Made by a program: the position numbers and the translations under genes. This document shows, in pieces, positions 1 to 6,232 of a stretch of 6,737 nucleotides of DNA. Numbering within the stretch: position 1 is the first letter of the stretch; each line of letters starts with the position of its first letter. The notes beneath the pieces were generated by a model. The model was not told where the DNA came from, ran no database searches, and saw nothing but the letters and a program-made list of their open reading frames with translations. The stretch lies in assembly GCA_003142495.1 (NCBI GenBank), contig PLMM01000020.1:1-6737 (forward strand), in the 5' to 3' direction. The stretch comes from Gemmatimonadota bacterium. GTDB taxonomy: Bacteria; Gemmatimonadota; Gemmatimonadetes; Gemmatimonadales; Gemmatimonadaceae.

Positions 1-2
1 CG

Positions 3-599
3 ATCGCGAGAGCGCGGCCGATACTGGCCGCGCTCTTCGTTTACGGATGTTCGTCGTCGGGTGCATCGCATACATCTGCGGTAGGCGGCGTGCGTGGCGA
101 CGCGATGGTCTTTCCGCTCGCGGTGGACTCGGTGCGCTTCACGAGTGGCTTTGGCGACGCGCGGGGCGGCGGCAGATCGCATCACGGGCAGGACATGTTT
201 TGCCCCAAGTGGACGCCAATTCTCGCCGTAGTGAATGGTACCGTCGACTGGATTGCGACGGTGCGGCCGAAGAATGGAAAGAGCTATTCGGTGCTGCTGC
301 GCGGCGACGACGGCAATCAATACTTCTATGACCATTTGAACAACGATAACCCGGGAACGAAGGACAATCTCGGGGATCCGGAGTTCGCGTACGCGGCGGG
401 AATGCGGAACGGCGTACGCGTAACTGTTGGCCAGATAATAGGATACGTCGGTGATTCTGGTGATGCGGAGCCCTCTGGTCCGCACCTGCACTTCGAGATG
501 CACGTAGGCAGTTGGGACCATCCCGTGGACCCCGCGCCGGCGCTGCGTGCAGCGCTTTTGAAGCGCCGCGCGTTAAGCGCCCGCCACACGAACCCCTGA
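3..599 (+). CDS. M23 (LytM) family zinc metallopeptidase, probable lipoprotein, 5' partial
   Basis: M23 enzymes are zinc endopeptidases that cut cross-links or bridges in peptidoglycan in the envelope. Both metal motifs are visible: HHGQD (HxGxD type, bases 180-194) and HLHFE (HxH type, 483-497). YDHL, matching the family's usual YAHL histidine, lies between them. The frame is open to the left edge. Before the domain it reads RPILAALFVYGCSSSG, a hydrophobic stretch, a lipobox-like VYGC (Cys at 48-50) and a Ser/Gly linker, so I infer a lipoprotein whose start lies just outside the window. In-frame GTG at 90 and ATG at 105 are possible starts but have no good ribosome binding site and would discard the signal peptide. 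An insert between the two motifs (NDNPGTKDNLGDPEF) is longer than in minimal LytM domains. The protein ends about 30 residues after the HxH motif. Family is secure; the start and lipoprotein status are less so, because a terminator-like hairpin overlaps this end. Confidence 0.82.
   Translation: MARARPILAALFVYGCSSSGASHTSAVGGVRGDAMVFPLAVDSVRFTSGFGDARGGGRSHHGQDMFCPKWTPILAVVNGTVDWIATVRPKNGKSYSVLLRGDDGNQYFYDHLNNDNPGTKDNLGDPEFAYAAGMRNGVRVTVGQIIGYVGDSGDAEPSGPHLHFEMHVGSWDHPVDPAPALRAALLKRRALSARHTNP
9..42 (+). terminator. Possible intrinsic terminator or hairpin at left edge
   Basis: An 11-bp perfect inverted repeat (AGAGCGCGGCC at 9-19 and its complement at 26-36) encloses a 6-base loop and is followed by TCGTTT. 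This is the shape of a rho-independent terminator for a gene left of the window. It overlaps the stretch that also reads as the lipoprotein signal peptide of the M23 gene, so only one reading may be functional. The T tract is interrupted and therefore weak. Confidence 0.45.
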
Positions 600-672
600 C
601 CGTTCGGCTAGTCCTCGACTAACAGGATTGTGGCCGTTCGTGTGCGTGTCGCAACCATCGCGTGACCTCTTC

Positions 673-701
673 TTGACAGTTTCGCCGGGCTGTCCTATTC
701 T
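673..701 (+). promoter_or_regulatory. Sigma70-like promoter for the SusC/SusD operon
   Basis: A perfect -35 hexamer TTGACA (673-678) is followed after exactly 17 bases by TATTCT (696-701), which matches 4 of 6 positions of the -10 consensus including the key T, A and final T. Transcription would start near base 708. It is the best promoter I see upstream of the receptor operon. The Bacteroidota-type TTTG/TAnnTTTG pattern was not seen here. Confidence 0.6.
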
Positions 702-749
702 CGTCTCACCTGCGGCACATCCGCTTCAAGACGCTTCCATTGTTTCATC

Positions 750-773
750 GCGCGCTGAGTTGCGGCGCGCTTT
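750..773 (+). promoter_or_regulatory. GC hairpin with short T-run in leader, candidate attenuator
   Basis: GCGCGC at 750-755 can pair with GCGCGC at 765-770 across a 9-base loop, followed immediately by TTTGCTT. It lies about 40 bases past the predicted transcription start and could pause or end transcription early. The stem is only 6 bp and of low complexity, so it could be chance in GC-rich DNA. Confidence 0.3.
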
Positions 774-920
774 GCTTCATCTCCACACGGTCGCATCGCA
801 CAGCGGGATTTTTGTATCCAATACGCAGTGAGGTTCCACTGTTCCATGGCGCGTGTGTAGTGTCGTATCGCCGAAGCACCGCTCACCTGGGGGCGCACGG
901 GCACTCTTCTATCGTCTGCA

Positions 921-962
921 CCACCGTGTCAGAACCACCGTGTCAGAACGACCGTGTCAGAA
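921..962 (+). repeat. Three tandem copies of a 14-bp repeat
   Basis: The unit CCACCGTGTCAGAA occurs at 921-934 and 935-948, and as CGACCGTGTCAGAA (one mismatch) at 949-962. It lies 45 bases before the receptor start codon. A 14-bp period is not a multiple of three, so it is not a protein repeat. Its place in the leader suggests either a repeated binding site for a protein or RNA, or a slippage-prone tract. Confidence 0.9.
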
Positions 963-998
963 GCATCGCTTGATCCAGTTCGAAGGCAGTCAACCAAT

Positions 999-1003
999 GG
1001 AGG
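999..1003 (+). promoter_or_regulatory. Ribosome binding site of the SusC-like gene
   Basis: GGAGG lies 4 bases before ATG at 1008. The spacing is short, but the ATG begins a clear signal peptide. This favours 1008 over the in-frame GTG at 954, which would add 18 hydrophilic residues ahead of the signal peptide and falls inside the third 14-bp repeat. Confidence 0.7.
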
Positions 1004-1007
1004 GCGC

Positions 1008-3827
1008 ATGAAGTTTCGTGTTCTGTCAGTGGCCGCATTGTTTGCTCTCGTGGTAGCGCCGCGCATGGCGCTCGCGCAGGGAGAGGCTTTGCTCACGGGA
1101 AAAGTCACGAGCGTGGCTGGGTCGCCCGTCGAAGGAGCGCAGGTGTTTTTGGACAAGATGGCAATCGGGACGCAGACGAAGTCGGATGGATCGTATCGCT
1201 TCACCGTGCCCGCCGCGCGTGCGTCGGGACAGGCCGCGCTGCTCACGGTGCGTCTGCAGGGCTTCAAGCCGAAGTCCGTTACCGTCACGCTGAGTCCGGG
1301 CACCATCAACACGGACTTCTCGCTCGAGTCGCAGGCCGTCGTGCTGCAGCAGCTCGTCATCACGGGCGAAGGCACGATCACCACGAACGAAAAGCTCGGC
1401 GTCACGGTCAACAACGTCGGCGCTGAAGACATCGCGAAGTCCAACGAGCCCAATCTGACGGAGGCGCTCGCGGGCAAGGCGCCGAACGTCGCGATCACGT
1501 CCGAGTCGGGCGATCCGGGCAGCAGCGTGAACATTCAGATCCGCGGCATCAAGTCGTTCTCGGGCGACGGCCAGCCGCTGTTCGTGGTCGATGGCGTGCC
1601 GGTCGACAATCAGTCGATCAACGTGCAGGGGCAGTTCGCCGGCAACGCCGAACAGGGCACCGTCGCACCGAACCGCATCAGCGACATCAATCCGAACGAC
1701 GTCGAGTCGGTCACGATCCTCAAGGGCTCCGCTGCCGCCGCGATTTACGGTGCGCGCGCTGCGCAGGGCGTCGTGCTCATCACCACGAAGAGCGGCAAGG
1801 CGGGGAAGACGGAATACTCGCTCCACTCCTCGTACTCGTTCGACAAGGTGACGGCTGGCTACCCGCTGCAGCGCACCTATGGTCAGGGCAACAACGGCTT
1901 CCTCGCCGACAACGGCGTGTTGAACACAGGGCTGCCGTCCGACACGGACGCCTTCTCCTCGAGTCACAGCTGGGGACAGCCGCTCGCCGCCGGCACGGTG
2001 ACGTACGATCACTTCGGCGAGATGTTCGAGACCGGCCACGTCTCCGACAACAACCTGTCGGTGTCCGGTGGTGATGATCGCCGCACCTTCTTCCTCTCCG
2101 GCGGCATCAACAACAACAACGGATTTGTCACCGGCCCAAACGACTCCTACAAGCGCAGCACGGTCCGCCTCAAGGCGTCGCAGCTCATCGGCGACAATCT
2201 GAAGGTCGGCGGCAACCTCTCGTACATCGATACGCGTGGTTCCTTCATTCAGCGCGGCGACAACACCTCCGGCATCATGCTCGGCGGTCTTCGCACGCCG
2301 CCGGAATGGAACAACCTCGATTTCATCGCGCCGAACGGGCAGTATCGCAGCTATCGCTTCCAGTCGCCGTCCACGCTCTCCGCCACCACGGGGCGCGGCT
2401 ACGACGACCCGTTCTTCATCGTGGCGAATGCGCCTGCCAAGGAAAATCTCAGCCGCGTGCTCGGCAACATCGATGTGAACTGGGAGACGTTCGAATGGCT
2501 CAAGATTCAGGAGACCGCGGGAGCCGATTACTACACCGATCAGCGCCTCGAAGGACTCCCGCTCGGCAACGCGACGTCGCCGTCCGGTCAGGTCATTCGC
2601 GCGGACTACAACAACTACATTCTCGACCACAACCTGACCGCGATAGCGAGCCACACGTTCAGCCCGTGGTTCTCCGGTACGTTCACGCTCGGCCAGAATC
2701 TGAACTCGACGGACTTCCACCAGATCTACGACCTCGGCAGCACGCTGATCGCGCCGCTGCCGCTCGTGATCTCGAACACGATCTCGACGAATCCGAACGA
2801 CAACGAGACGCTCGTGCACCGCGAGTCGTACTTCGGTCAGGCGACGGCGGACCTGTGGGACCAGCTCTTCCTCACGGGCGCGCTCCGCAACGACGGCTTC
2901 TCGACGTTCGGCGCCAACGATCGCCGTCACTACTTCCCGAAGGCCAGCGCCGCGTGGACGTTCACGAAGGCGATTGCCGGTCTCACGAAGTCGATCGACT
3001 TCGCCAAGGTCCGTGTGGCCTACGGCGAGACGGGGCGCGAGCCGCTTCCGTACTCCACGCTGAGCAACTTCGGCGTCGGAACCTTCATCGAATACGGCGG
3101 CGATGCGTCCGGAATTCTTCGCACCATCTATCAGGGCCAGGCCGGCCTGATCGGACCGTTGGCCATCGGTTCCGACAGCCTTCGTCCCGAGCGCACGCGC
3201 GAATACGAGGGCGGACTGGATTTCGGTCTGTTCAAGGGCTTCATGGACGCCGGCATTTCGTACTACGACTCGAAGACGACCGACGTCATTTTCCAGGCAC
3301 CGACGCCGCCGTCCAGCGGTAGCACGAGCATCATCAAGAACGCCGCGACGATCACGAACAAGGGCTGGGAAATCACCACGAATTTCCACCCGATCAAGAG
3401 TCAGAATCTCACCTGGGACTTCGGAGCCGTCTGGGGTCGCAATCGCAACCTCGTGACGAGCCTCAGCGGATCCAGCGACATTTCTGTTGGTTCGCAGGCG
3501 ATCCTGAGCACGTTCGCGCGTGTCGGATTCCCAACCGGCTCGTTCGCCGGCCACGATTTCGTACGCTGCGGCCGCGGATTGGTCGTCGGCGCAGACAGCA
3601 TCGATGCGGATGCGTGCCAGGGTCATCCAAACGGCGCGCTCTACATCGCACAGAACGGCTTCCCGGTCATCGATGAGGCCAACCTCCGCATCGTCGGCAG
3701 CGCGCAGCCGGATTGGACCGGAAGTCTTCACACGACCGTCGGCTTCCTGAAGCATTGGGAAGCGTCCGCGCTGCTGGACATCAAGCATGGCGGGCAGATG
3801 TACGATGGCACGCGTGGCGCGCTGTAA
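1008..3827 (+). CDS. SusC/RagA family TonB-linked outer-membrane receptor, ended early by in-frame TAA
   Basis: SusC-type receptors are 22-strand barrels that import oligomers bound by a SusD lipoprotein, driven by TonB in the inner membrane. From ATG 1008 the protein has a signal peptide (residues 1-23, cut after ALA before Gln24), a carboxypeptidase-regulatory-like beta-sandwich (about 28-107, the usual extra domain of SusC), a plug domain (about 125-264) and then the barrel. The plug contains the signature FVVDGVPV (192-199) and the SVTILKGSAAAAIYGARAAQG segment that closes the SusC/RagA plug. No N-terminal STN signalling domain is present, so direct sigma/anti-sigma signalling through this receptor is unlikely. 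The frame stops at TAA after residue 939, in the conserved NGTRGAL-type segment (here DGTRGAL). The next 147 codons continue in the same frame as the expected barrel end; joined, they give about 1,087 codons, normal for the family. As it stands the product lacks its last strands and should not fold or insert. Confidence 0.93.
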   Translation: MKFRVLSVAALFALVVAPRMALAQGEALLTGKVTSVAGSPVEGAQVFLDKMAIGTQTKSDGSYRFTVPAARASGQAALLTVRLQGFKPKSVTVTLSPGTINTDFSLESQAVVLQQLVITGEGTITTNEKLGVTVNNVGAEDIAKSNEPNLTEALAGKAPNVAITSESGDPGSSVNIQIRGIKSFSGDGQPLFVVDGVPVDNQSINVQGQFAGNAEQGTVAPNRISDINPNDVESVTILKGSAAAAIYGARAAQGVVLITTKSGKAGKTEYSLHSSYSFDKVTAGYPLQRTYGQGNNGFLADNGVLNTGLPSDTDAFSSSHSWGQPLAAGTVTYDHFGEMFETGHVSDNNLSVSGGDDRRTFFLSGGINNNNGFVTGPNDSYKRSTVRLKASQLIGDNLKVGGNLSYIDTRGSFIQRGDNTSGIMLGGLRTPPEWNNLDFIAPNGQYRSYRFQSPSTLSATTGRGYDDPFFIVANAPAKENLSRVLGNIDVNWETFEWLKIQETAGADYYTDQRLEGLPLGNATSPSGQVIRADYNNYILDHNLTAIASHTFSPWFSGTFTLGQNLNSTDFHQIYDLGSTLIAPLPLVISNTISTNPNDNETLVHRESYFGQATADLWDQLFLTGALRNDGFSTFGANDRRHYFPKASAAWTFTKAIAGLTKSIDFAKVRVAYGETGREPLPYSTLSNFGVGTFIEYGGDASGILRTIYQGQAGLIGPLAIGSDSLRPERTREYEGGLDFGLFKGFMDAGISYYDSKTTDVIFQAPTPPSSGSTSIIKNAATITNKGWEITTNFHPIKSQNLTWDFGAVWGRNRNLVTSLSGSSDISVGSQAILSTFARVGFPTGSFAGHDFVRCGRGLVVGADSIDADACQGHPNGALYIAQNGFPVIDEANLRIVGSAQPDWTGSLHTTVGFLKHWEASALLDIKHGGQMYDGTRGAL
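3825..3827 (+). other. In-frame nonsense codon (TAA) inside the receptor gene
   Basis: The frame reads GTRGAL, stop, VYGTHKDTDIRG. Homology to SusC receptors is continuous across the codon, with no change of frame and no missing residues, so this is a single-codon nonsense change and not an indel. TAA is one base away from sense codons for Tyr (TAC/TAT), Ser (TCA), Gln, Lys, Glu and Leu. Sequencing error, a real inactivating mutation and programmed readthrough are all possible. TAA is usually the tightest stop, which makes readthrough the least likely. Confidence 0.9.
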
Positions 3828-4271
3828 GTGTACGGCACGCACAAGGACACGGACATTCGCGGACAGACCTTCGTCTTCGGTCCGGCAGCGAACGGTGTTC
3901 GCGGCTTCCACGGCGACCCTGCAGTTGCCGGTCCCGGCGCTGGTACGCCCGTGATCATCGATCAGAACTGGTTCGAGGGCGATGGCGGCGCGTTCAGCGA
4001 CAACGTCACCGACTTCATCGAGGATGCGGGCTACACGAAGCTGCGCGAGGTGTCGCTGGGCTACACCTTCACGCAGCCGTGGGTATCACGCTCGCTCGGC
4101 CTGAGCAGCGTTCAGCTCCGCGTGGCCGGTCGTAACCTCGTGACCTGGACTCACTATGCGGGACTCGATCCCGAGTCGCAACTGGGTGGTGCGACGCTGG
4201 TCGGTGGCTTCGACTGGTTCAACAACCCACAGACGCGCTCGTTCGTAGTCACCGTTGGACTCAACCGTTAA
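3828..4271 (+). pseudogene. C-terminal barrel segment of the SusC-like receptor, separated by the TAA
   Basis: These 147 codons directly continue the receptor frame. They carry the normal SusC ending: DFIEDAGYTKLREVSLGYTF, then LRVAGRNLVTWTHYAGLDPE, then GGFDWFNNPQTRSFVVTVGLNR, which correspond to the last transmembrane strands. The segment begins with GTG immediately after the stop, but there is no Shine-Dalgarno sequence ahead of it and no signal peptide, so independent translation or export is unlikely. The protein ends in Arg, whereas outer-membrane barrels usually end in an aromatic residue. It should be read as one gene with the preceding 1008-3827 part. Confidence 0.88.
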
Positions 4272-4276
4272 CTCGC

Positions 4277-4285
4277 GAGGAGGAG
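4277..4285 (+). promoter_or_regulatory. Strong ribosome binding site of the SusD-like gene
   Basis: The purine run GAGGAGGAG ends 5 bases before ATG 4291. It settles the start at 4291 and rules out the in-frame TTG at 4255, which overlaps the receptor's end. The site lies in the 19-base gap after the receptor stop. Confidence 0.85.
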
Positions 4286-4290
4286 AGCAC

Positions 4291-5691
4291 ATGAAAATCA
4301 AATCACGCGCGCTCGCGCTCGTCGCGATGGTTGGTGTGGCCACAACCTTTGGCTGCAACAACTTCCTGACAGGCGACAAGCTCAGTAACAACCCCAACCT
4401 TCCGACGAGCGCCACCGCCGATCAGCTGTTCATCGGTGTGCAGGTTGCGACGATGGCCGATTGGGAGGCGTATCCGCTGAATTTGCTGCCCACGTGGGTG
4501 GATCAGATCGCGGGCGTCAACCGCCAGTGGGCGAACTACGCCGACTACGCGTCGGGCACGGACAATGTCACGTCCGACGGAACATGGATCGCGACGTATG
4601 GGCCGGGCGGACTCGCCGACCTTCGTCGTGCAGAGAACGAGGCGACGGCGTCTGGCAACCTGAAGGAGGTTGGAGAGCTGAAGGTGCTCGAGGCGCTGTT
4701 CATGGGCACCGCAGCCGATCTCTTCGGCGACGTTCCGTACGACTCGGCGCTCACGGCCGAGCCGAAGTTCGACGCGCAGGCGGACGTGTACACGCACGTG
4801 CAGGCGACGCTCGACACGGCAATTACGGATCTTGCCGGTGCAGGCGCTGGCGGCGCGGTCGATTTCTTCTTCGCCAGCGACTTTAGCAAGTGGACTGCGA
4901 TGGCCCACACGCTGAAGGCGCGCTACTTCATGCACACGGCGGAGAACTCTGACCTGTCGTACGACAACACGAAGCTCAACAGCGTGTTGACGGAAACGGC
5001 GAGCGGCATTCTCGACCCGAGCGGTGACTTTGCCACTCAGCACACCTCGAACAACCTCGAAGCGAACCTGTTCTATGAATTCCTGATCGGCTCCCGTGCC
5101 GGCGACGTCGAGCCGTCACAGCTTCACATCTCGCTCTTGCAGTCGCTCAACGACAACAACCTGCTCGCGTCGCTGTATTCTTCGCCGTATCTGGGATCGG
5201 CTGCGGGAATTTCGGCAGGTAGCCACGTCTCGAGCTTCCTCGTGAACGCGACGACGAAGATGATCATCGTCGGGAACTACGAGAACACCCTGCTGAGCGC
5301 CGAAGCGCACTATCGCCTCGGTGCCACAGGTCCTGCAGGCACGGAGCTCCAGGCCGAGCATGCGGCGTACGGAGAGCCGGGTGCCGTTCCGATCGTCGGT
5401 GGCGCGAACGGACTGCTCGTCACGATTATAAATGAGAAGTTCGCACGTGGATTCCTGAACCCGGAAGTCTATTTCGACTATCTCCGGACGTGCGTGCCGA
5501 ACATTCCGCTTCCCGCGAACATCGCGAACGCCTTCACGGCGGTGCCAGCGCGCTTCAACTACGGCTTCACGGAAGAGATCACGAACACGAAGACGCCAAG
5601 CGATCCGATTGCGAATGCCAACTGGCCCAAGCATGCCACCAGCCCCTCCGGTGTAGCGTGCTTCGGACAGAAAGATCGTGTGGGCGGATGA
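4291..5691 (+). CDS. SusD/RagB-like outer-membrane nutrient-binding lipoprotein
   Basis: SusD-like proteins are surface lipoproteins that bind the substrate and act as a hinged lid on the SusC barrel. The 466-residue product, a usual family length, starts with a basic n-region, a hydrophobic stretch and FGC, giving a lipidated Cys22; the lipobox (TFGC) is weak but followed by polar residues. The family's N-terminal pattern DKLSNNPNLPTSATADQLF and the helical segment ending AADLFGDVPYDSAL (from residue 141) are clear, as is the C-terminal FDYLRTCVPNIPLP followed by VPARFNYGFTEEITN. It resembles the SusD-like groups found in Gemmatimonadota and in Bacteroidota more than starch-specific SusD, so the ligand cannot be predicted. 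It lies 19 bases after the receptor and is almost certainly co-transcribed. The gene is intact, which contrasts with its broken partner. Confidence 0.93.
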   Translation: MKIKSRALALVAMVGVATTFGCNNFLTGDKLSNNPNLPTSATADQLFIGVQVATMADWEAYPLNLLPTWVDQIAGVNRQWANYADYASGTDNVTSDGTWIATYGPGGLADLRRAENEATASGNLKEVGELKVLEALFMGTAADLFGDVPYDSALTAEPKFDAQADVYTHVQATLDTAITDLAGAGAGGAVDFFFASDFSKWTAMAHTLKARYFMHTAENSDLSYDNTKLNSVLTETASGILDPSGDFATQHTSNNLEANLFYEFLIGSRAGDVEPSQLHISLLQSLNDNNLLASLYSSPYLGSAAGISAGSHVSSFLVNATTKMIIVGNYENTLLSAEAHYRLGATGPAGTELQAEHAAYGEPGAVPIVGGANGLLVTIINEKFARGFLNPEVYFDYLRTCVPNIPLPANIANAFTAVPARFNYGFTEEITNTKTPSDPIANANWPKHATSPSGVACFGQKDRVGG

Positions 5692-5744
5692 CCACGGCCC
5701 ACATAAGACAACCGCCGATCAGCGATCGATCCTTACCAGTCTTC

Positions 5745-5749
5745 AGGAG
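5745..5749 (+). promoter_or_regulatory. Ribosome binding site of the small lipoprotein gene
   Basis: AGGAG lies 8 bases before ATG 5758, good spacing, and fixes the start of the short downstream gene. No terminator or separate promoter is visible in the 66-base gap after the SusD-like gene. Confidence 0.75.
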
Positions 5750-5757
5750 CTCCATTT

Positions 5758-6150
5758 ATGAATAAGTCGAAGTTGATGTTCGCCGCGATTGCGGCGTGCG
5801 TTGCTCTCGCAGGGTGCAACAAGAAGGACTTCAACGCAATTACGGGCACGGATACATCGACGTCCGTAACGCTCTCGAACGATCCACCCTCGTACAATCT
5901 GACGGTGGGCGGTACCGCTGGCTTTGCGCCAGTGGCGACCCTCGAGCCGCAGAATGTCGCTATCGCGAACGGTTCCACCAACATGACGTTCGCGTTCTCG
6001 AATCCCGCTGTCGCCGAGATCAACGGCAATGGCGATCTGCAGGGCGACGCGGTCGGCACGACCACGTTGACGATCACGTATACGGACGTCGTTCACAATT
6101 TCGCAACGACGACGCTCGCGATTCCGATCACCGTAACCGCGGCACCGTAA
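5758..6150 (+). CDS. Small lipoprotein with a bacterial Ig-like (BIG2-type) domain
   Basis: The 130-residue product has a textbook lipoprotein signal peptide with lipobox LAGC (Cys20), followed by a short linker (NKKDFNAITGTDTST). The rest (about 36-127) is one beta-sandwich resembling BIG2 Ig-like domains: YNLTVGGTAGF at the start, the core FSNPAVAEINGNGDLQG, then AVGTTTLTITYTD and a final ITVTAAP. BIG2 domains usually serve as structural or adhesive modules on cell surfaces. No catalytic motif is seen. It follows the SusD-like gene by 66 bases on the same strand and lies before the operon's terminator, so it is probably a surface accessory of the uptake complex, comparable in position to the non-homologous extra surface lipoproteins that often follow susCD pairs. 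The role is inferred from position; the domain call rests on pattern recognition. Confidence 0.82.
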   Translation: MNKSKLMFAAIAACVALAGCNKKDFNAITGTDTSTSVTLSNDPPSYNLTVGGTAGFAPVATLEPQNVAIANGSTNMTFAFSNPAVAEINGNGDLQGDAVGTTTLTITYTDVVHNFATTTLAIPITVTAAP

Positions 6151-6171
6151 CCTGCTCCACGCTCGATGAAC

Positions 6172-6207
6172 AACGCGCCCGATCGGCTTACCGATCGGGC
6201 GCGTTTT
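6172..6207 (+). terminator. Strong intrinsic terminator, probably bidirectional
   Basis: AACGCGCCCGATCGG (6172-6186) pairs perfectly over 15 bp with 6191-6205 across the 4-base loop CTTA. The T-run TTTT spans 6204-6207 and CGTT follows. It begins 21 bases after the small lipoprotein stop and ends the operon. Read from the other strand, the hairpin is followed by TTGTTC, so it may also stop the convergent M23 gene that ends at 6233. Confidence 0.9.
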
Positions 6208-6232
6208 CGTTGCGGCGTGCGAGCGCCGAGAA

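Larger units (their letters stand above)
600..1007 (+). other. Intergenic regulatory leader, no convincing gene
   Basis: About 400 bases separate the M23 gene from the receptor gene. Short open frames here have no recognisable protein features and no good ribosome binding sites. The region holds a sigma70-like promoter, a GC-rich hairpin followed by T residues and a threefold 14-bp tandem repeat, each listed separately. If the promoter is used, the receptor mRNA has a leader of roughly 300 nucleotides. I recognise no riboswitch family or known small RNA in it. A weak 5-bp hairpin at 609-621 lacks a T-run and is not called as a terminator. Confidence 0.6.

Noticed and set aside
609..621. Hairpin TAGTC/GACTA as terminator of the first M23 gene
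   Set aside because: Only 5 bp, low GC and no T-run afterwards.
740..973. Short open frames in the leader (for example 740-973 and 628-831)
   Set aside because: No Shine-Dalgarno sequence, no recognisable domain or signal, and they run through the promoter, hairpin or non-triplet tandem repeat, which favours a non-coding reading.
954..1007. GTG at 954 as the receptor start
   Set aside because: It would add 18 polar residues before a clear signal peptide and lies in the third tandem repeat without a ribosome binding site; ATG 1008 is better.
2306..3322. Plus-strand 338-codon open frame overlapping the receptor in another frame
   Set aside because: Its composition (Arg, His, Gln and Pro rich) is that of an out-of-frame reading of the receptor gene.
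1026..3911. Very long minus-strand open frame (961 codons) antisense to the receptor
   Set aside because: It mirrors the codon bias of the GC-rich receptor gene, is very rich in Arg, Val and Ala, has no recognisable domain, signal peptide or ribosome binding site, and the opposite strand has overwhelming SusC homology.
3828..4271. Independent gene starting at GTG 3828 (split receptor)
   Set aside because: No ribosome binding site and no export signal; the sequence is the direct in-frame continuation of the receptor barrel.
4303..5043. Minus-strand open frame antisense to the SusD-like gene
   Set aside because: Arg-rich, low-information translation typical of a shadow frame; no motif and no start context.
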